Of a stretch of 64,000 nucleotides of DNA, positions 18,300 through 25,551 are shown piece after piece. Origin of the DNA: Methanoregula boonei 6A8 (GTDB lineage: Archaea; Halobacteriota; Methanomicrobia; Methanomicrobiales; Methanospirillaceae); NCBI RefSeq assembly GCF_000017625.1, contig NC_009712.1:1178001-1242000 (forward strand), read 5' to 3'. Made by a program: the position numbers and the translations under genes. Numbering within the stretch: position 1 is the first letter of the stretch; each line of letters opens with the position of its first letter. The notes beneath the pieces were generated by a model, which saw only the letters and a list, made by a program, of their open reading frames with translations, was not told the origin of the DNA and did no database searches.

Positions 18300-18968
18300 C
18301 TACCTGTTCCTGCCCGTCGAGTACAGAACCACAATCCCGACTATTGCTACCAGTGGCACTATGAGAGAAAGGGGCGAAGCAGAGGTTGGAGAAGGCGGAG
18401 GAGGTATTGCCCCGGTTTGGTTCAATGACAACGTGGTTGTGGGAGTTTGCGAGGGAGTATGAGTCCCTGTAGGTATTGATGGAGTATTCGGTTCCACCGA
18501 GGAAATGGCGAATAATTCAGAATGTGCTGTAATGTTAAACTTAGGTGAACTTACAGATCCGATAAAATTACCAAAATTAAAATATTCGATATCGTTAGTG
18601 GATTGATGAGCCCCCACTAAACGGGTTACCCAAAGTGTTGGGGTAATGTTACAGGACCAAAAATTTGCCCCATTTTCTCCCTGTAGGACAGCAACATTTG
18701 CTGTAAAACTGGATCCTTCGCCTGAGGGATTGGCCCAGTTGGGACCGATAAATATGGATACATTTTCGGAAACCGGTAAATTCGTCGTTCCATTCATAAA
18801 AAAAATCTCATTGACCGTATGATCCCCGATGGGATCGATGGTAATGTAATATGGTTGAGACGCGTTCGTCTGATTGATACCATTATCTCCCCCGTTGTCT
18901 GCAGCAGCGGCTATCGGTATGCTTGTTATTATTACCAAGAGTGTGATGCACATCAGGAATTTCTTCAT
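18300..18968 (-). CDS. Surface protein with GTTNL domain and C-terminal anchor
   Basis: This 222-residue protein has signal peptide MKKFLMCITLLVIITSIPIAAA, domain 'ITIDPIGDHTVNEIFFMNGTTNLPVSENVSIFI', a Pro/Thr/Ser linker, a membrane helix (about 200-218) and a basic end. It is a paralogue of the proteins at 10679 and 19650. I chose ATG 18968; two in-frame GTG codons lie just upstream. It follows the lipoprotein pseudogene, reproducing the lipoprotein/surface-protein pair at 10679/11385. Confidence 0.78.
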   Translation of the reverse strand: MKKFLMCITLLVIITSIPIAAAADNGGDNGINQTNASQPYYITIDPIGDHTVNEIFFMNGTTNLPVSENVSIFIGPNWANPSGEGSSFTANVAVLQGENGANFWSCNITPTLWVTRLVGAHQSTNDIEYFNFGNFIGSVSSPKFNITAHSELFAISSVEPNTPSIPTGTHTPSQTPTTTLSLNQTGAIPPPPSPTSASPLSLIVPLVAIVGIVVLYSTGRNR

Positions 18969-19025
18969 TGTCACGATCACGGTCTTCCGTTTTACACTTC
19001 CTGAGCTGCGGTCATTATGACAGAT

Positions 19026-19526
19026 CTAACTGACGACAATAGTCCAGTTGAGCGTCTTAAGAGTGCGAGGTTCGGGTTGTATATACCGTTGGAGGCTTCC
19101 GTTTATCGTCTGTATCCCGGTATTTGTCATAGTGACATTCCACCAGTCCACACCACGTTCAATATATGCCCATGCCCATGTGTCAGGTACTGGCGAGTTT
19201 GAGGTTGAGAGAAATTTCCCATTCATATCATAGAAATAATAAGTCATCCCCTCCTGACCGATCTGGAGACCGGGACTCGCGTTTATTATTCACTGGTTGC
19301 CAACCTGAGATGAATCGTTCAGTTCGAGGGTGAAAGTACTGCCCGGTTTTGCACAGATTATGGCATTATCCTGTGTTTCATTTATCGTCAGGTTTTGTCC
19401 CGGTACTAACGTTACCGAGCAGGGCACCGGTGGCTTTTGCACGGCTGACCCGAGGCAGCCGGCCGAGAGGACCACCATGAGAATGACCGCGCCGGCTATT
19501 ACCATTCCCGGTTTTTGTGGAATCAT
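19026..19526 (-). pseudogene. Chagasin-like lipoprotein gene broken by an in-frame TGA
   Basis: The frame starts at ATG 19526 (MIPQKPGMVIAGAVILMVVLSAGCLG, lipobox) and runs through the inhibitor-like domain to 19026. It is interrupted by TGA at 19290-19292 after 'SSQVGNQ'. The paralogue at 11385 has Trp (TGG) at this exact position ('TGHQW'), so one G-to-A change accounts for the stop. Reading continues in the same frame with 'IINASPGLQI' and a good family end 'TLNWTIVVS'. Only a leader plus a short stub would be made unless the stop is read through. Confidence 0.8.
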
Positions 19527-19584
19527 ATTCACCGTAAGACCCTTTTCTTATTATTTCACTTTTTCCGGTTCCTGCCGTTTAGGG

Positions 19585-19617
19585 TTTCTGTCCAAAGGTT
19601 CCAACAGACCTGTTGGG
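19585..19617. promoter_or_regulatory. Operator copy 6 (palindrome plus one outer arm)
   Basis: The palindrome CCAACAG-AC-CTGTTGG is at 19601-19616 with TTTCTGTCC to its left, as in copy 1, and the right outer arm is absent. Its centre is about 82 nt from the ATG of the broken lipoprotein gene. It lies in the gap after the surface-protein gene at 19650. Confidence 0.65.
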
Positions 19618-19649
19618 GTACTCCGGCTGCCACAGTAATTCCCCTGAAT

Positions 19650-20276
19650 TCATCGTTTTCCCCTGTACAGGGACTTTGTGATCGCAAGCGCTGCAATTAC
19701 CGCGAGGGGCAGCAATACCGTAGGAAACGATGATGACGGGGTCGTTGTACGGGGTGCTGCGCCGGTGGTAGGTTGAATCATAGGAGAACTTTGAGTAGGA
19801 ACTGTAACGATTGTTTGGTTTGGTATGATGTTTTCTGGTGGTAACAAGAAAAATAATTGGCTGGCTGAAACAGTGGAATCCTGGTTGAGCCAGACCGCTG
19901 CAACATATTCACCCGGTACAGCACCAGGTACTGGTCCGGGGAACGTTATCCATCGATCTGTGGTAGCATTAACGGACCAGAAATTGACCCCGTTCTCTCC
20001 CGGTTGAATTGAGATGTTTGAATCGAAACGGGATCCCCATCCCGCAGGAGTAAAAGATTCACTAGCTGTCCAAAAGTGAATAGAATCATTCGAGACCGGC
20101 AGATTTGTGGTCCCATGAATTAAGAGCACATCGTTAATGGAATGGTTCCCGATGGGATCCATCGTAATAAACAAAGTTGTATTGGAAGTTACATTTTCAG
20201 CATATACTACCGAGACCGTTAGAATTGCCATAATAATTATTGCAAACATTGTGAGAACTATTATTTTCAACGTCAT
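19650..20276 (-). CDS. Surface protein with GTTNL domain and C-terminal anchor
   Basis: This 208-residue paralogue of the proteins at 10679 and 18300 has a signal peptide (MTLKIIVLTMFAIIIMAILTVSVVYA), 'ITMDPIGNHSINDVLLIHGTTNLPVSNDSIHF', a Thr/Pro-rich linker, a membrane helix and the basic end 'SLYRGKR'. It follows the second eqolisin-like gene by about 120 nt on the same strand and precedes operator copy 6 and the lipoprotein pseudogene. The start at ATG 20276 is preferred over the GTG at 20291, without strong ribosome-site evidence. Confidence 0.76.
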   Translation of the reverse strand: MTLKIIVLTMFAIIIMAILTVSVVYAENVTSNTTLFITMDPIGNHSINDVLLIHGTTNLPVSNDSIHFWTASESFTPAGWGSRFDSNISIQPGENGVNFWSVNATTDRWITFPGPVPGAVPGEYVAAVWLNQDSTVSASQLFFLLPPENIIPNQTIVTVPTQSSPMIQPTTGAAPRTTTPSSSFPTVLLPLAVIAALAITKSLYRGKR

Positions 20277-20396
20277 TTCAATCACTTTCACTGCTGATTT
20301 GAATTACATTTGTTAAATAAAACGTTACCCGATGTTGTCTTGTGCGGAGATCCGGAGTTCAATTTTACCGAATGTTAAAAAATAAATTTTGGGTTG

Positions 20397-21674
20397 TTAG
20401 GTTCCCAGGGTAATGCTCGTTGGCCAAAGATTTGAGATCGATAATCCATAGGTTGAGGGATTCCAATAATTAGTATTGTAATATCCTGACATAGGATAAT
20501 TTGAGATAAGATTATTTCCATTACTGTCTTTTAACACAAAACTCTGGAACGTGATAGGTCCGCATAAATATTGTGAATTCAGGCCACCCAATGGAGTTGT
20601 TGGATCCCACCCTTCCAGTACTATCTCTGCCTGCAGATTTGTAGTTGGCATTCTTATAGGCGCTGAGCTTTTGGCAAGGAAAAGCGTTGAGCTGCCTCCA
20701 CCTTGATTGCCCAAATCCGTAATTGATGCTATGCCATCATATCCCAGTGTATTTAACTGGATATTTCCCTGCATCTGATCACCTGAGTAAATTCCAGAGG
20801 TTCTGGTCGAGTGAATAAATGAATTGCCACTCCCCCATACATACCATGTTGCCATGGTCCATTGTGGAGTACTGGGGCTTGGAATTTGGTAACCGTCTTT
20901 CATATACCATTCAAGAACTGGCTGCAATAAACTGGGGTCATTTTCAAGTCCATTCCAGATCTCCAACGACGAATCATAATACACACTTCCAATAACCAAA
21001 CTTTTCGTAAGGGTTGGTTTAGTTGGAACGTTCCACTGAGATATGAATTGCCCAACAGCAGTGGGTATAGCATTAGTTGAACCCCATTCAATCCATTGCG
21101 GACTGATTGTCGAGGAGCTACTCGCCGTTAAAGCGCTGTTTTTCCCAGAGATGCTATCATCGGTAACTGTCAGGATTAACATATTATTGCTAAATACGTA
21201 CAGCACATTGCCCATGTCATAAATTACTGATTTGTCGGGAACTTCCTGAACATGTGTCGCTGGCACACGTCCTTTAAACGTGCTTACGAGACCTGCTTTA
21301 CTATCGTCTGCAGTAAAGAGTTGTTTTCCCGTAGAATCAAATACCGTTGTAATACCATCAATCGAGTGATGAATAATTGCACCGAAGGGTATTTTGGATA
21401 TTGCTGGATTGCTTGCTCCTTCTACCATCCTCGCAATCTGAGTACTTTGGATATTTGGGTCAAGGCTCATTTCATCGTTCATCACGATTGGCGTTTGATT
21501 TTTGTCATAAATGAGTTGGGGCAGTTGAATTTTACTGACATCAATTGTCGATGCATTCGTTTGATTGGGAGATGCGATTACTGTACTTTGCTCAATCGCA
21601 CTCACCATCGGTACCATCATCATCGCTGCGAGCAGGAATACAAGCAGGATGATGCTAACTTTCAGTGTTTTCAT
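20397..21674 (-). CDS. Exported glutamic-peptidase (eqolisin, G1)-like protein 2
   Basis: This 425-residue protein has signal peptide MKTLKVSIILLVFLLAAMMM, a pro-like segment sharing 'SKIPFGAIIHHS-GITTVFDS-GKQLF' and 'PATHV' with protein 1, and a C-terminal domain with 'QWNVPTKP', 'IWNGLEN', 'LLQPVLEW', 'TMATWYVWG', 'YSGDQMQGNI' and 'IVLEGW'. The candidate catalytic pair is Gln251 and Glu354, aligned with Gln250 and Glu340 of the first paralogue. Overall sequence is strongly diverged beyond the signal peptide. ATG 21674 follows AGGGGG. The assignment to G1-like fold is by motif order only; neprosin-like or other carbohydrate-binding jelly rolls are alternatives. Confidence 0.62.
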   Translation of the reverse strand: MKTLKVSIILLVFLLAAMMMVPMVSAIEQSTVIASPNQTNASTIDVSKIQLPQLIYDKNQTPIVMNDEMSLDPNIQSTQIARMVEGASNPAISKIPFGAIIHHSIDGITTVFDSTGKQLFTADDSKAGLVSTFKGRVPATHVQEVPDKSVIYDMGNVLYVFSNNMLILTVTDDSISGKNSALTASSSSTISPQWIEWGSTNAIPTAVGQFISQWNVPTKPTLTKSLVIGSVYYDSSLEIWNGLENDPSLLQPVLEWYMKDGYQIPSPSTPQWTMATWYVWGSGNSFIHSTRTSGIYSGDQMQGNIQLNTLGYDGIASITDLGNQGGGSSTLFLAKSSAPIRMPTTNLQAEIVLEGWDPTTPLGGLNSQYLCGPITFQSFVLKDSNGNNLISNYPMSGYYNTNYWNPSTYGLSISNLWPTSITLGT

Positions 21675-21920
21675 GGTGTCATTCCCCCTATTTTTTGATA
21701 CGCTTCGCTCTCTGGCATGGGATCTGCACAATCCTGATTCTTTTACGCCATCAAGCGTTCCAGGGTCCTTTAAAGATCATAAGACTGGGATTGTCCTCAG
21801 GGACCCTGCGGAATACCCGGAAGTATTCACAAAGGGGTATTCAGAAATTTTTCATTTTATATTTTCTGTCCACATTTCCCAACTGCCAGTTGGGATCTTT
21901 GGACAGAAAACGTAAGTTAT
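21601..21920 (-). repeat. Promoter-leader-signal-peptide cassette, copy B
   Basis: This is the partner of 17958-18275. The signal-peptide codons, leader and operator match nearly base for base, with scattered substitutions. The similarity fades a few codons after the signal peptide. Confidence 0.75.
21862..21910. promoter_or_regulatory. Operator copy 7 (best nested palindrome, divergent promoter)
   Basis: The perfect outer arms TTTTCTGTCC (21862-21871) and GGACAGAAAA (21901-21910) surround the perfect palindrome CCCAACTGCCAGTTGGG (21878-21894), all centred on 21886. TTTTATATT abuts the left arm. The site lies between the leftward eqolisin-like gene (start 21674) and the rightward secreted protein plus regulator (start 21942), and would cover the transcription start of the regulator operon. 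Confidence 0.82.
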
Positions 21921-21941
21921 CCGTTTTCGAACGTCAGGTTC

Positions 21942-22385
21942 ATGTCCAAAAGACTGGGACTATTTGTGATGGTGGTGCTCTTACTGTGCACCGCATCAGC
22001 AGTTGTATCGGCAAAGGAATTATCGGTGTCTCTCCCCGGCAACGGGGGATACACCATCACACCCGGTCATAGCACCGGGATCATTCCCCTGACGGTGTAC
22101 AATTCCATTACGCAGGGGCAGACAAACTGGGAATCAAAAAGCGTTTCCTCGTATATCACTACCCTCAATGTAAATCTGAACTGGGGGAATCCTTCCAATT
22201 CCTTGCAGCTCACCATCTATTCCCCCGACGGATACGTATTCGGCCCGTATTACGATAGTTCCGACGGGGTCACTGATGGCCGTATTGATCTTACCATCCA
22301 GAACAGCAATGGAATTGCAGAAGGAACATGGTCGTATAAGGTGTACGGCTACAGCGTCTCTGGAACACAAACTTATTCCATATGA
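21942..22385 (+). CDS. Secreted small beta-sandwich protein
   Basis: This 147-residue protein has a signal peptide (residues 1-24) and then one beta-rich domain resembling the pre-peptidase C-terminal/P-domain fold ('LNVNLNWGNPSNSLQLTIYSPDGYVFGPYYDSSDG...GTWSYKVYGYS'). The mature N terminus contains 'GGYTITP' (35-41), which recurs as 'GGYTVTP' at 23-29 of the regulator encoded 19 nt downstream. It is co-transcribed with that regulator from operator copy 7 and may serve as its extracellular ligand or co-sensor; this is inference. Confidence 0.75.
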   Translation: MSKRLGLFVMVVLLLCTASAVVSAKELSVSLPGNGGYTITPGHSTGIIPLTVYNSITQGQTNWESKSVSSYITTLNVNLNWGNPSNSLQLTIYSPDGYVFGPYYDSSDGVTDGRIDLTIQNSNGIAEGTWSYKVYGYSVSGTQTYSI

Positions 22386-22404
22386 GTCGTAATGTACCGC
22401 TGTT

Positions 22405-23118
22405 ATGAAAAATGCAACAAAGGTACTTCTCTTTTTTTTGCTTTTTTCTTTTATCATTGCCGTTGCGAGCGGAGGATATACGGTTACACCCTATGTCACG
22501 CCATACTCGCTTTCGACCGGCCCCTATGACGCATCTGGTGCAGATGCACATGTATCCTTTTTCCAGCTGCCTCTCTGGATACAGATCAGCTGTATTACCG
22601 GTGCGGTACTCGCTTTTCTTGCCCTTTTCAAATGTATCCCTCTGGTCCTTGGCAGGGTCGAAGAGCTGCTGGACAACAAAAACCGGCGCGCTATCCTTGA
22701 TTATGTCGGCAGCCATCCCGGCTGTACTATCACAGACATTTCACAAAACACAGGTCTCAACCGCGGGACGGTCAAATACCATCTCTTCCTCCTGCTCCGG
22801 GAACAAAAAATTGTCCGGAAAAACGATGGTAACAAGATGTACCATTTCAAAAACGGCGGAGCAAGTCCCGAGAGAAAACAGGAATATGGGTATATCCGGA
22901 ATCCCCGGAAACGGGAGATCCTCATGGCAATCCTCAACGAGCCTGGCATCAGCAACGCCACTCTAGCAGAACGCCTGCATCTCGACAAAAGCTCCGTTCA
23001 CCGGCACCTGCACCAGTTCCTTGAAGAAAAGATGATCGAAAGCCACTGGGACGGGAAAAATGTGGGCTACACCGTTACACCGGAAGTGGCGAAAATGCTT
23101 GCGGAGTTTTCTGAATAA
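22405..23118 (+). CDS. Membrane-anchored regulator with two winged-helix domains
   Basis: This 237-residue protein has a signal/anchor helix (about 7-22), an external loop of about 33 residues starting 'GGYTVTP', a second membrane helix (about 56-82), then two winged helix-turn-helix domains in the cytoplasm. They span about 93-150 ('CTITDISQNTGLNRGTVKYHLFLLL') and 166-232 ('ISNATLAERLHLDKSSVHRHLHQFLEE'). This is a one-component membrane transcription factor design known in methanogens. It is the only DNA-binding regulator gene in the island and lies behind operator copy 7, so it is the natural candidate to bind the seven palindromes and control itself. Confidence 0.85.
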   Translation: MKNATKVLLFFLLFSFIIAVASGGYTVTPYVTPYSLSTGPYDASGADAHVSFFQLPLWIQISCITGAVLAFLALFKCIPLVLGRVEELLDNKNRRAILDYVGSHPGCTITDISQNTGLNRGTVKYHLFLLLREQKIVRKNDGNKMYHFKNGGASPERKQEYGYIRNPRKREILMAILNEPGISNATLAERLHLDKSSVHRHLHQFLEEKMIESHWDGKNVGYTVTPEVAKMLAEFSE

Positions 23119-23145
23119 GAGGAGGAGCAGAGAATGAGGAGCAAA

Positions 23146-23186
23146 GATCTGCCGCTGCCCCCGACGGGGCGCCTCCACGGCAGATC
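23146..23186. terminator. Strong double hairpin after the regulator gene
   Basis: GATCTGCCG (23146-23154) and CGGCAGATC (23178-23186) are perfect arms, and an inner GCCCC-CGAC-GGGGC hairpin sits between them. It begins 28 nt after the regulator stop codon. It is probably a transcript end or RNA stabiliser, though archaeal termination usually needs T-runs, which are absent here. Confidence 0.45.
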
Positions 23187-23302
23187 AAGGGAGTGTGCCC
23201 GGGCCGGCACTTATCCAAGCAGAGGATCCGACAAGGCTCCCGAGCGACTCCGGGCAAAGCGGGGAGGGGTGGAATCGCACTACGAGTTTATCAGGATCCG
23301 CT

Positions 23303-23970
23303 CCAAAATACGCCCGTATAACCGTCCGATTCCAAGTGATTCAAATTCGGGCTATTAAATCGATTTATTCGCCAAAATACGCCCAATTTGAGCCCCATAT
23401 AATGCCCCATAATCGGCCTACAACGGCCTTTTTTCGGCCATTTTTTCCGGGATCGGACGAAAGCCCATCCGGCACCCGGATCGGTCCTCCAAATGCTGCT
23501 AATTGATGTCGCCATTCTCCGACGTGAAAATACCCTGCGGACCGTGAATTATTGCCTGTTTTTGGGGAATTATTACCTTCCGGGCATATTCAAGGGGTAA
23601 TCCGGGCTCAATTTGGGGCCGGAATAGTGTATGTCTGATCGGTCGGGTGGGGGGTAGTGATACCTATACCCCTACGGGGAGGAGGGGTACTTTTACCGTG
23701 TTCGGGAACAGATCAAATGATTGCGGCCGAAAAAACAAAATGATATTTTTAAAGTAAGCGAGAAATTGTGAAATGAGATTTTTTCCGGGCTGCTGAACCG
23801 GAACGATGCCCTACGCGCAAAACACCTCGTCGGGTTTTGCGCTACGCACTTACCGGGATCCTGATTTGAGATTGGATTCAGTGAATGGTACGGTGACATG
23901 AAAAGAGCAGGGTTCCCGGATATTCACTCGCCCGCCGTGCCCCACGAGGGGCCCTGAGGCGGGGAAGCAT
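23303..23970 (+). repeat. Right flank direct repeat of the surface-protein island
   Basis: This is the diverged second copy of 9371-10020, in the same orientation and block order. Its end has a GC-rich nested hairpin (CCCGCC...GGCGGG around CCCC...GGGG, about 23927-23962). The left copy has a similar but different GC-rich structured stretch in the same place. No reliable coding frame is seen in 23119-24057. Confidence 0.8.
23815..23842. other. Conserved hairpin in right flank repeat
   Basis: GCGCAAAA and TTTTGCGC arms enclose the loop CACCTCGTCGGG, the counterpart of 9883-9910. The arms are identical in the two copies while two loop bases differ. Confidence 0.5.
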
Positions 23971-24057
23971 CGTAATATTTCTGTGTAACCCTAGTGCAGC
24001 ACAGAGAGTATTACAAACGTTATTATTTTTGCAGAAAATGAAGTTTCGATTTTATTA

Positions 24058-24570
24058 TTACGGTGTGAAAAAGGGTGGGAGAGTCATAGTTGGAATGGCT
24101 GAAGGAGTTAGTGCGGTTTCATGTGATGCAAATGTTGCCAAGGCAATTAATGCTAAAATGGCAAAAACAATCACAGAGATAATTACTACTAAAACAATGT
24201 AGATGATCAAATGCGCAGTTTTTGTGGGGATGAAGGGGATCTCGTTGTTGTTCATCTTTTTAGCAAGGGAATAAGCATCGTATACTCCGAAAAGCCAGAT
24301 AATAATTCCCGGCACAATTAAGCAAATAAGACCTATTACTGTTCCAATAAAGATGGCAAATCCTCTCGCCATTTTCCCGTCATACACTTGCCCGAATCCT
24401 GGGACAAATAATGAACAAACTGCTGCTAAGACAGGATTCTTCTCTTCTGGAGTTATGACTACTATCGGTTGATCGGAGGGGGTAGCGTTGCTAAGTTTTG
24501 CACCGCAGTTTTCACAAAACCTTGCGGTTTCGCTCGCAAGAGATTTGCCACATTCGGGGCAGTATTTCAT
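24058..24570 (-). CDS. Zinc-ribbon membrane protein
   Basis: This 170-residue protein begins with a zinc ribbon, 'YCPECGKSLASETARFCENCGAKL' (C-x2-C...C-x2-C), followed by a TM2-like membrane region ('SLFVPGFGQVYDGKMARGFAIFIGTVIGL', 'IIIWLFGVYDAYSLAKKMN') and another hydrophobic helix (about 120-145). Such proteins are common in methanogens and of unknown role. I chose ATG 24570 because it begins the ribbon directly and lies downstream of an AT-rich TATA-like stretch (about 24600-24610). It lies just outside the right flank repeat. Confidence 0.85.
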   Translation of the reverse strand: MKYCPECGKSLASETARFCENCGAKLSNATPSDQPIVVITPEEKNPVLAAVCSLFVPGFGQVYDGKMARGFAIFIGTVIGLICLIVPGIIIWLFGVYDAYSLAKKMNNNEIPFIPTKTAHLIIYIVLVVIISVIVFAILALIALATFASHETALTPSAIPTMTLPPFFTP

Positions 24571-24756
24571 AATGTAATAATTATCAAACCTAACGAAATA
24601 TCTTTTTAATCTCATTTCACCTACAGGAAAATTCAAAAAAACGGTATTGGATTAGGTCACTAAAATCTAATCATTCTGCCCCTACCTTGTGCACCAGAAG
24701 AACCTCGTCTCGCTCAGCATCGGCCATTCGGTGTTCTCTGCAACCAAAAACCCCCT

Positions 24757-25533
24757 TTACTCCCCCACCTTCTCCCGTGCCATCTTTATCATCTTCCCCG
24801 CCAGCTCCCTCACCGCCTGTCGGGCCGGACTTCCCTCCGGGATCTGTGACACCGGTGTCGCTGCGAGATCCGCGGCCTCAACAGCCGGGTCTTCGGGGAT
24901 TATGGCGATCGGTTTTTCATTCCCTATATCCACCGGTGCGGCACCGGCCTTGTACCGGTTGAAGACCACGTGGATCTTCTCCGGTTCAAGGCCCAGCTGG
25001 GTGGCGATCTCCCGGATCCGGGTAATGGTCCGCAGGCCCCGGGCGCCGGGATCGCTTACGATCAGGAGCACGTCCGGTGTTCCGATCGTGCCCCGGCTGA
25101 TGTGCTCCATGCCGGCCTCGGTATCGATCACGAGGAACTTGTAGTCCCGCTCCAGCTGCTGCATGCATTCCGAGAGGAGATCGTTTGCAAAACAGTAGCA
25201 GCCGGTGCCTTCGGGCCGGCCCATGGCCACGAGATCGAACCCGTTCGCCTCGACGAGTGCCTGCCGGAACCGGAACCTCACGTAGTCATGCCGGTTCATA
25301 CCCGGGGGAATGTTCCGGGAGAACGCTTCTTCCCGCATGCTGCCGAGCGTTTCGCGCACTTCAACCCCCAGCGCTTCATGGAAGTTCGCATTGGGATCTG
25401 CGTCAACCGCAAGGACCGGGCTTTCGCCGGCTTCGATGAACGAGCGGACCAGAAGGGAACTGATCGTTGTCTTCCCCGTCCCTCCTTTTCCGGAGAGCGC
25501 AATCGTAAACGGGCGTGGTCGTGGTGGTGGCAT
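24757..25533 (-). CDS. cooC: CooC-type nickel-insertion ATPase for CODH/ACS
   Basis: This 258-residue MinD/SIMIBI-class ATPase has the deviant P-loop 'SGKGGTGKTT' (14-23), 'VDADPNANFHEALG', and the family-specific 'GRPEGTGCYCFANDLL' with a C-x-C metal-binding pair at the dimer interface. CooC/AcsF proteins use ATP to help insert nickel into CO dehydrogenase or acetyl-CoA synthase. It is the last gene of the acs operon, 18 nt after the methionine-synthase-like gene. Since no CODH is encoded here, ACS maturation is the likely local task. Confidence 0.9.
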   Translation of the reverse strand: MPPPRPRPFTIALSGKGGTGKTTISSLLVRSFIEAGESPVLAVDADPNANFHEALGVEVRETLGSMREEAFSRNIPPGMNRHDYVRFRFRQALVEANGFDLVAMGRPEGTGCYCFANDLLSECMQQLERDYKFLVIDTEAGMEHISRGTIGTPDVLLIVSDPGARGLRTITRIREIATQLGLEPEKIHVVFNRYKAGAAPVDIGNEKPIAIIPEDPAVEAADLAATPVSQIPEGSPARQAVRELAGKMIKMAREKVGE

Positions 25534-25551
25534 GGTCTCTCACGCTCTTTT

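Noticed and set aside
19290-19292. TGA in the lipoprotein gene as selenocysteine or another recoded residue
   Set aside because: Paralogues have Trp there, not Cys, and no recoding structure is evident. A simple nonsense change explains it. Pyrrolysine would need TAG.
10618-21910. Reading the seven palindromes as a CRISPR array or insertion-sequence ends
   Set aside because: They are kilobases apart, each lies in an intergenic gap and most at promoters, and no cas, transposase or integrase gene is present.
23134-23506. Short rightward frames in the right flank region
   Set aside because: They run through the double hairpin and the repeat, are Arg/Pro-rich, and have no counterpart in the left flank.
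24689-25144. A 151-codon rightward frame over the cooC gene
   Set aside because: It overlaps the well-conserved cooC on the other strand and its translation is low-complexity Ser/Pro/Arg-rich.
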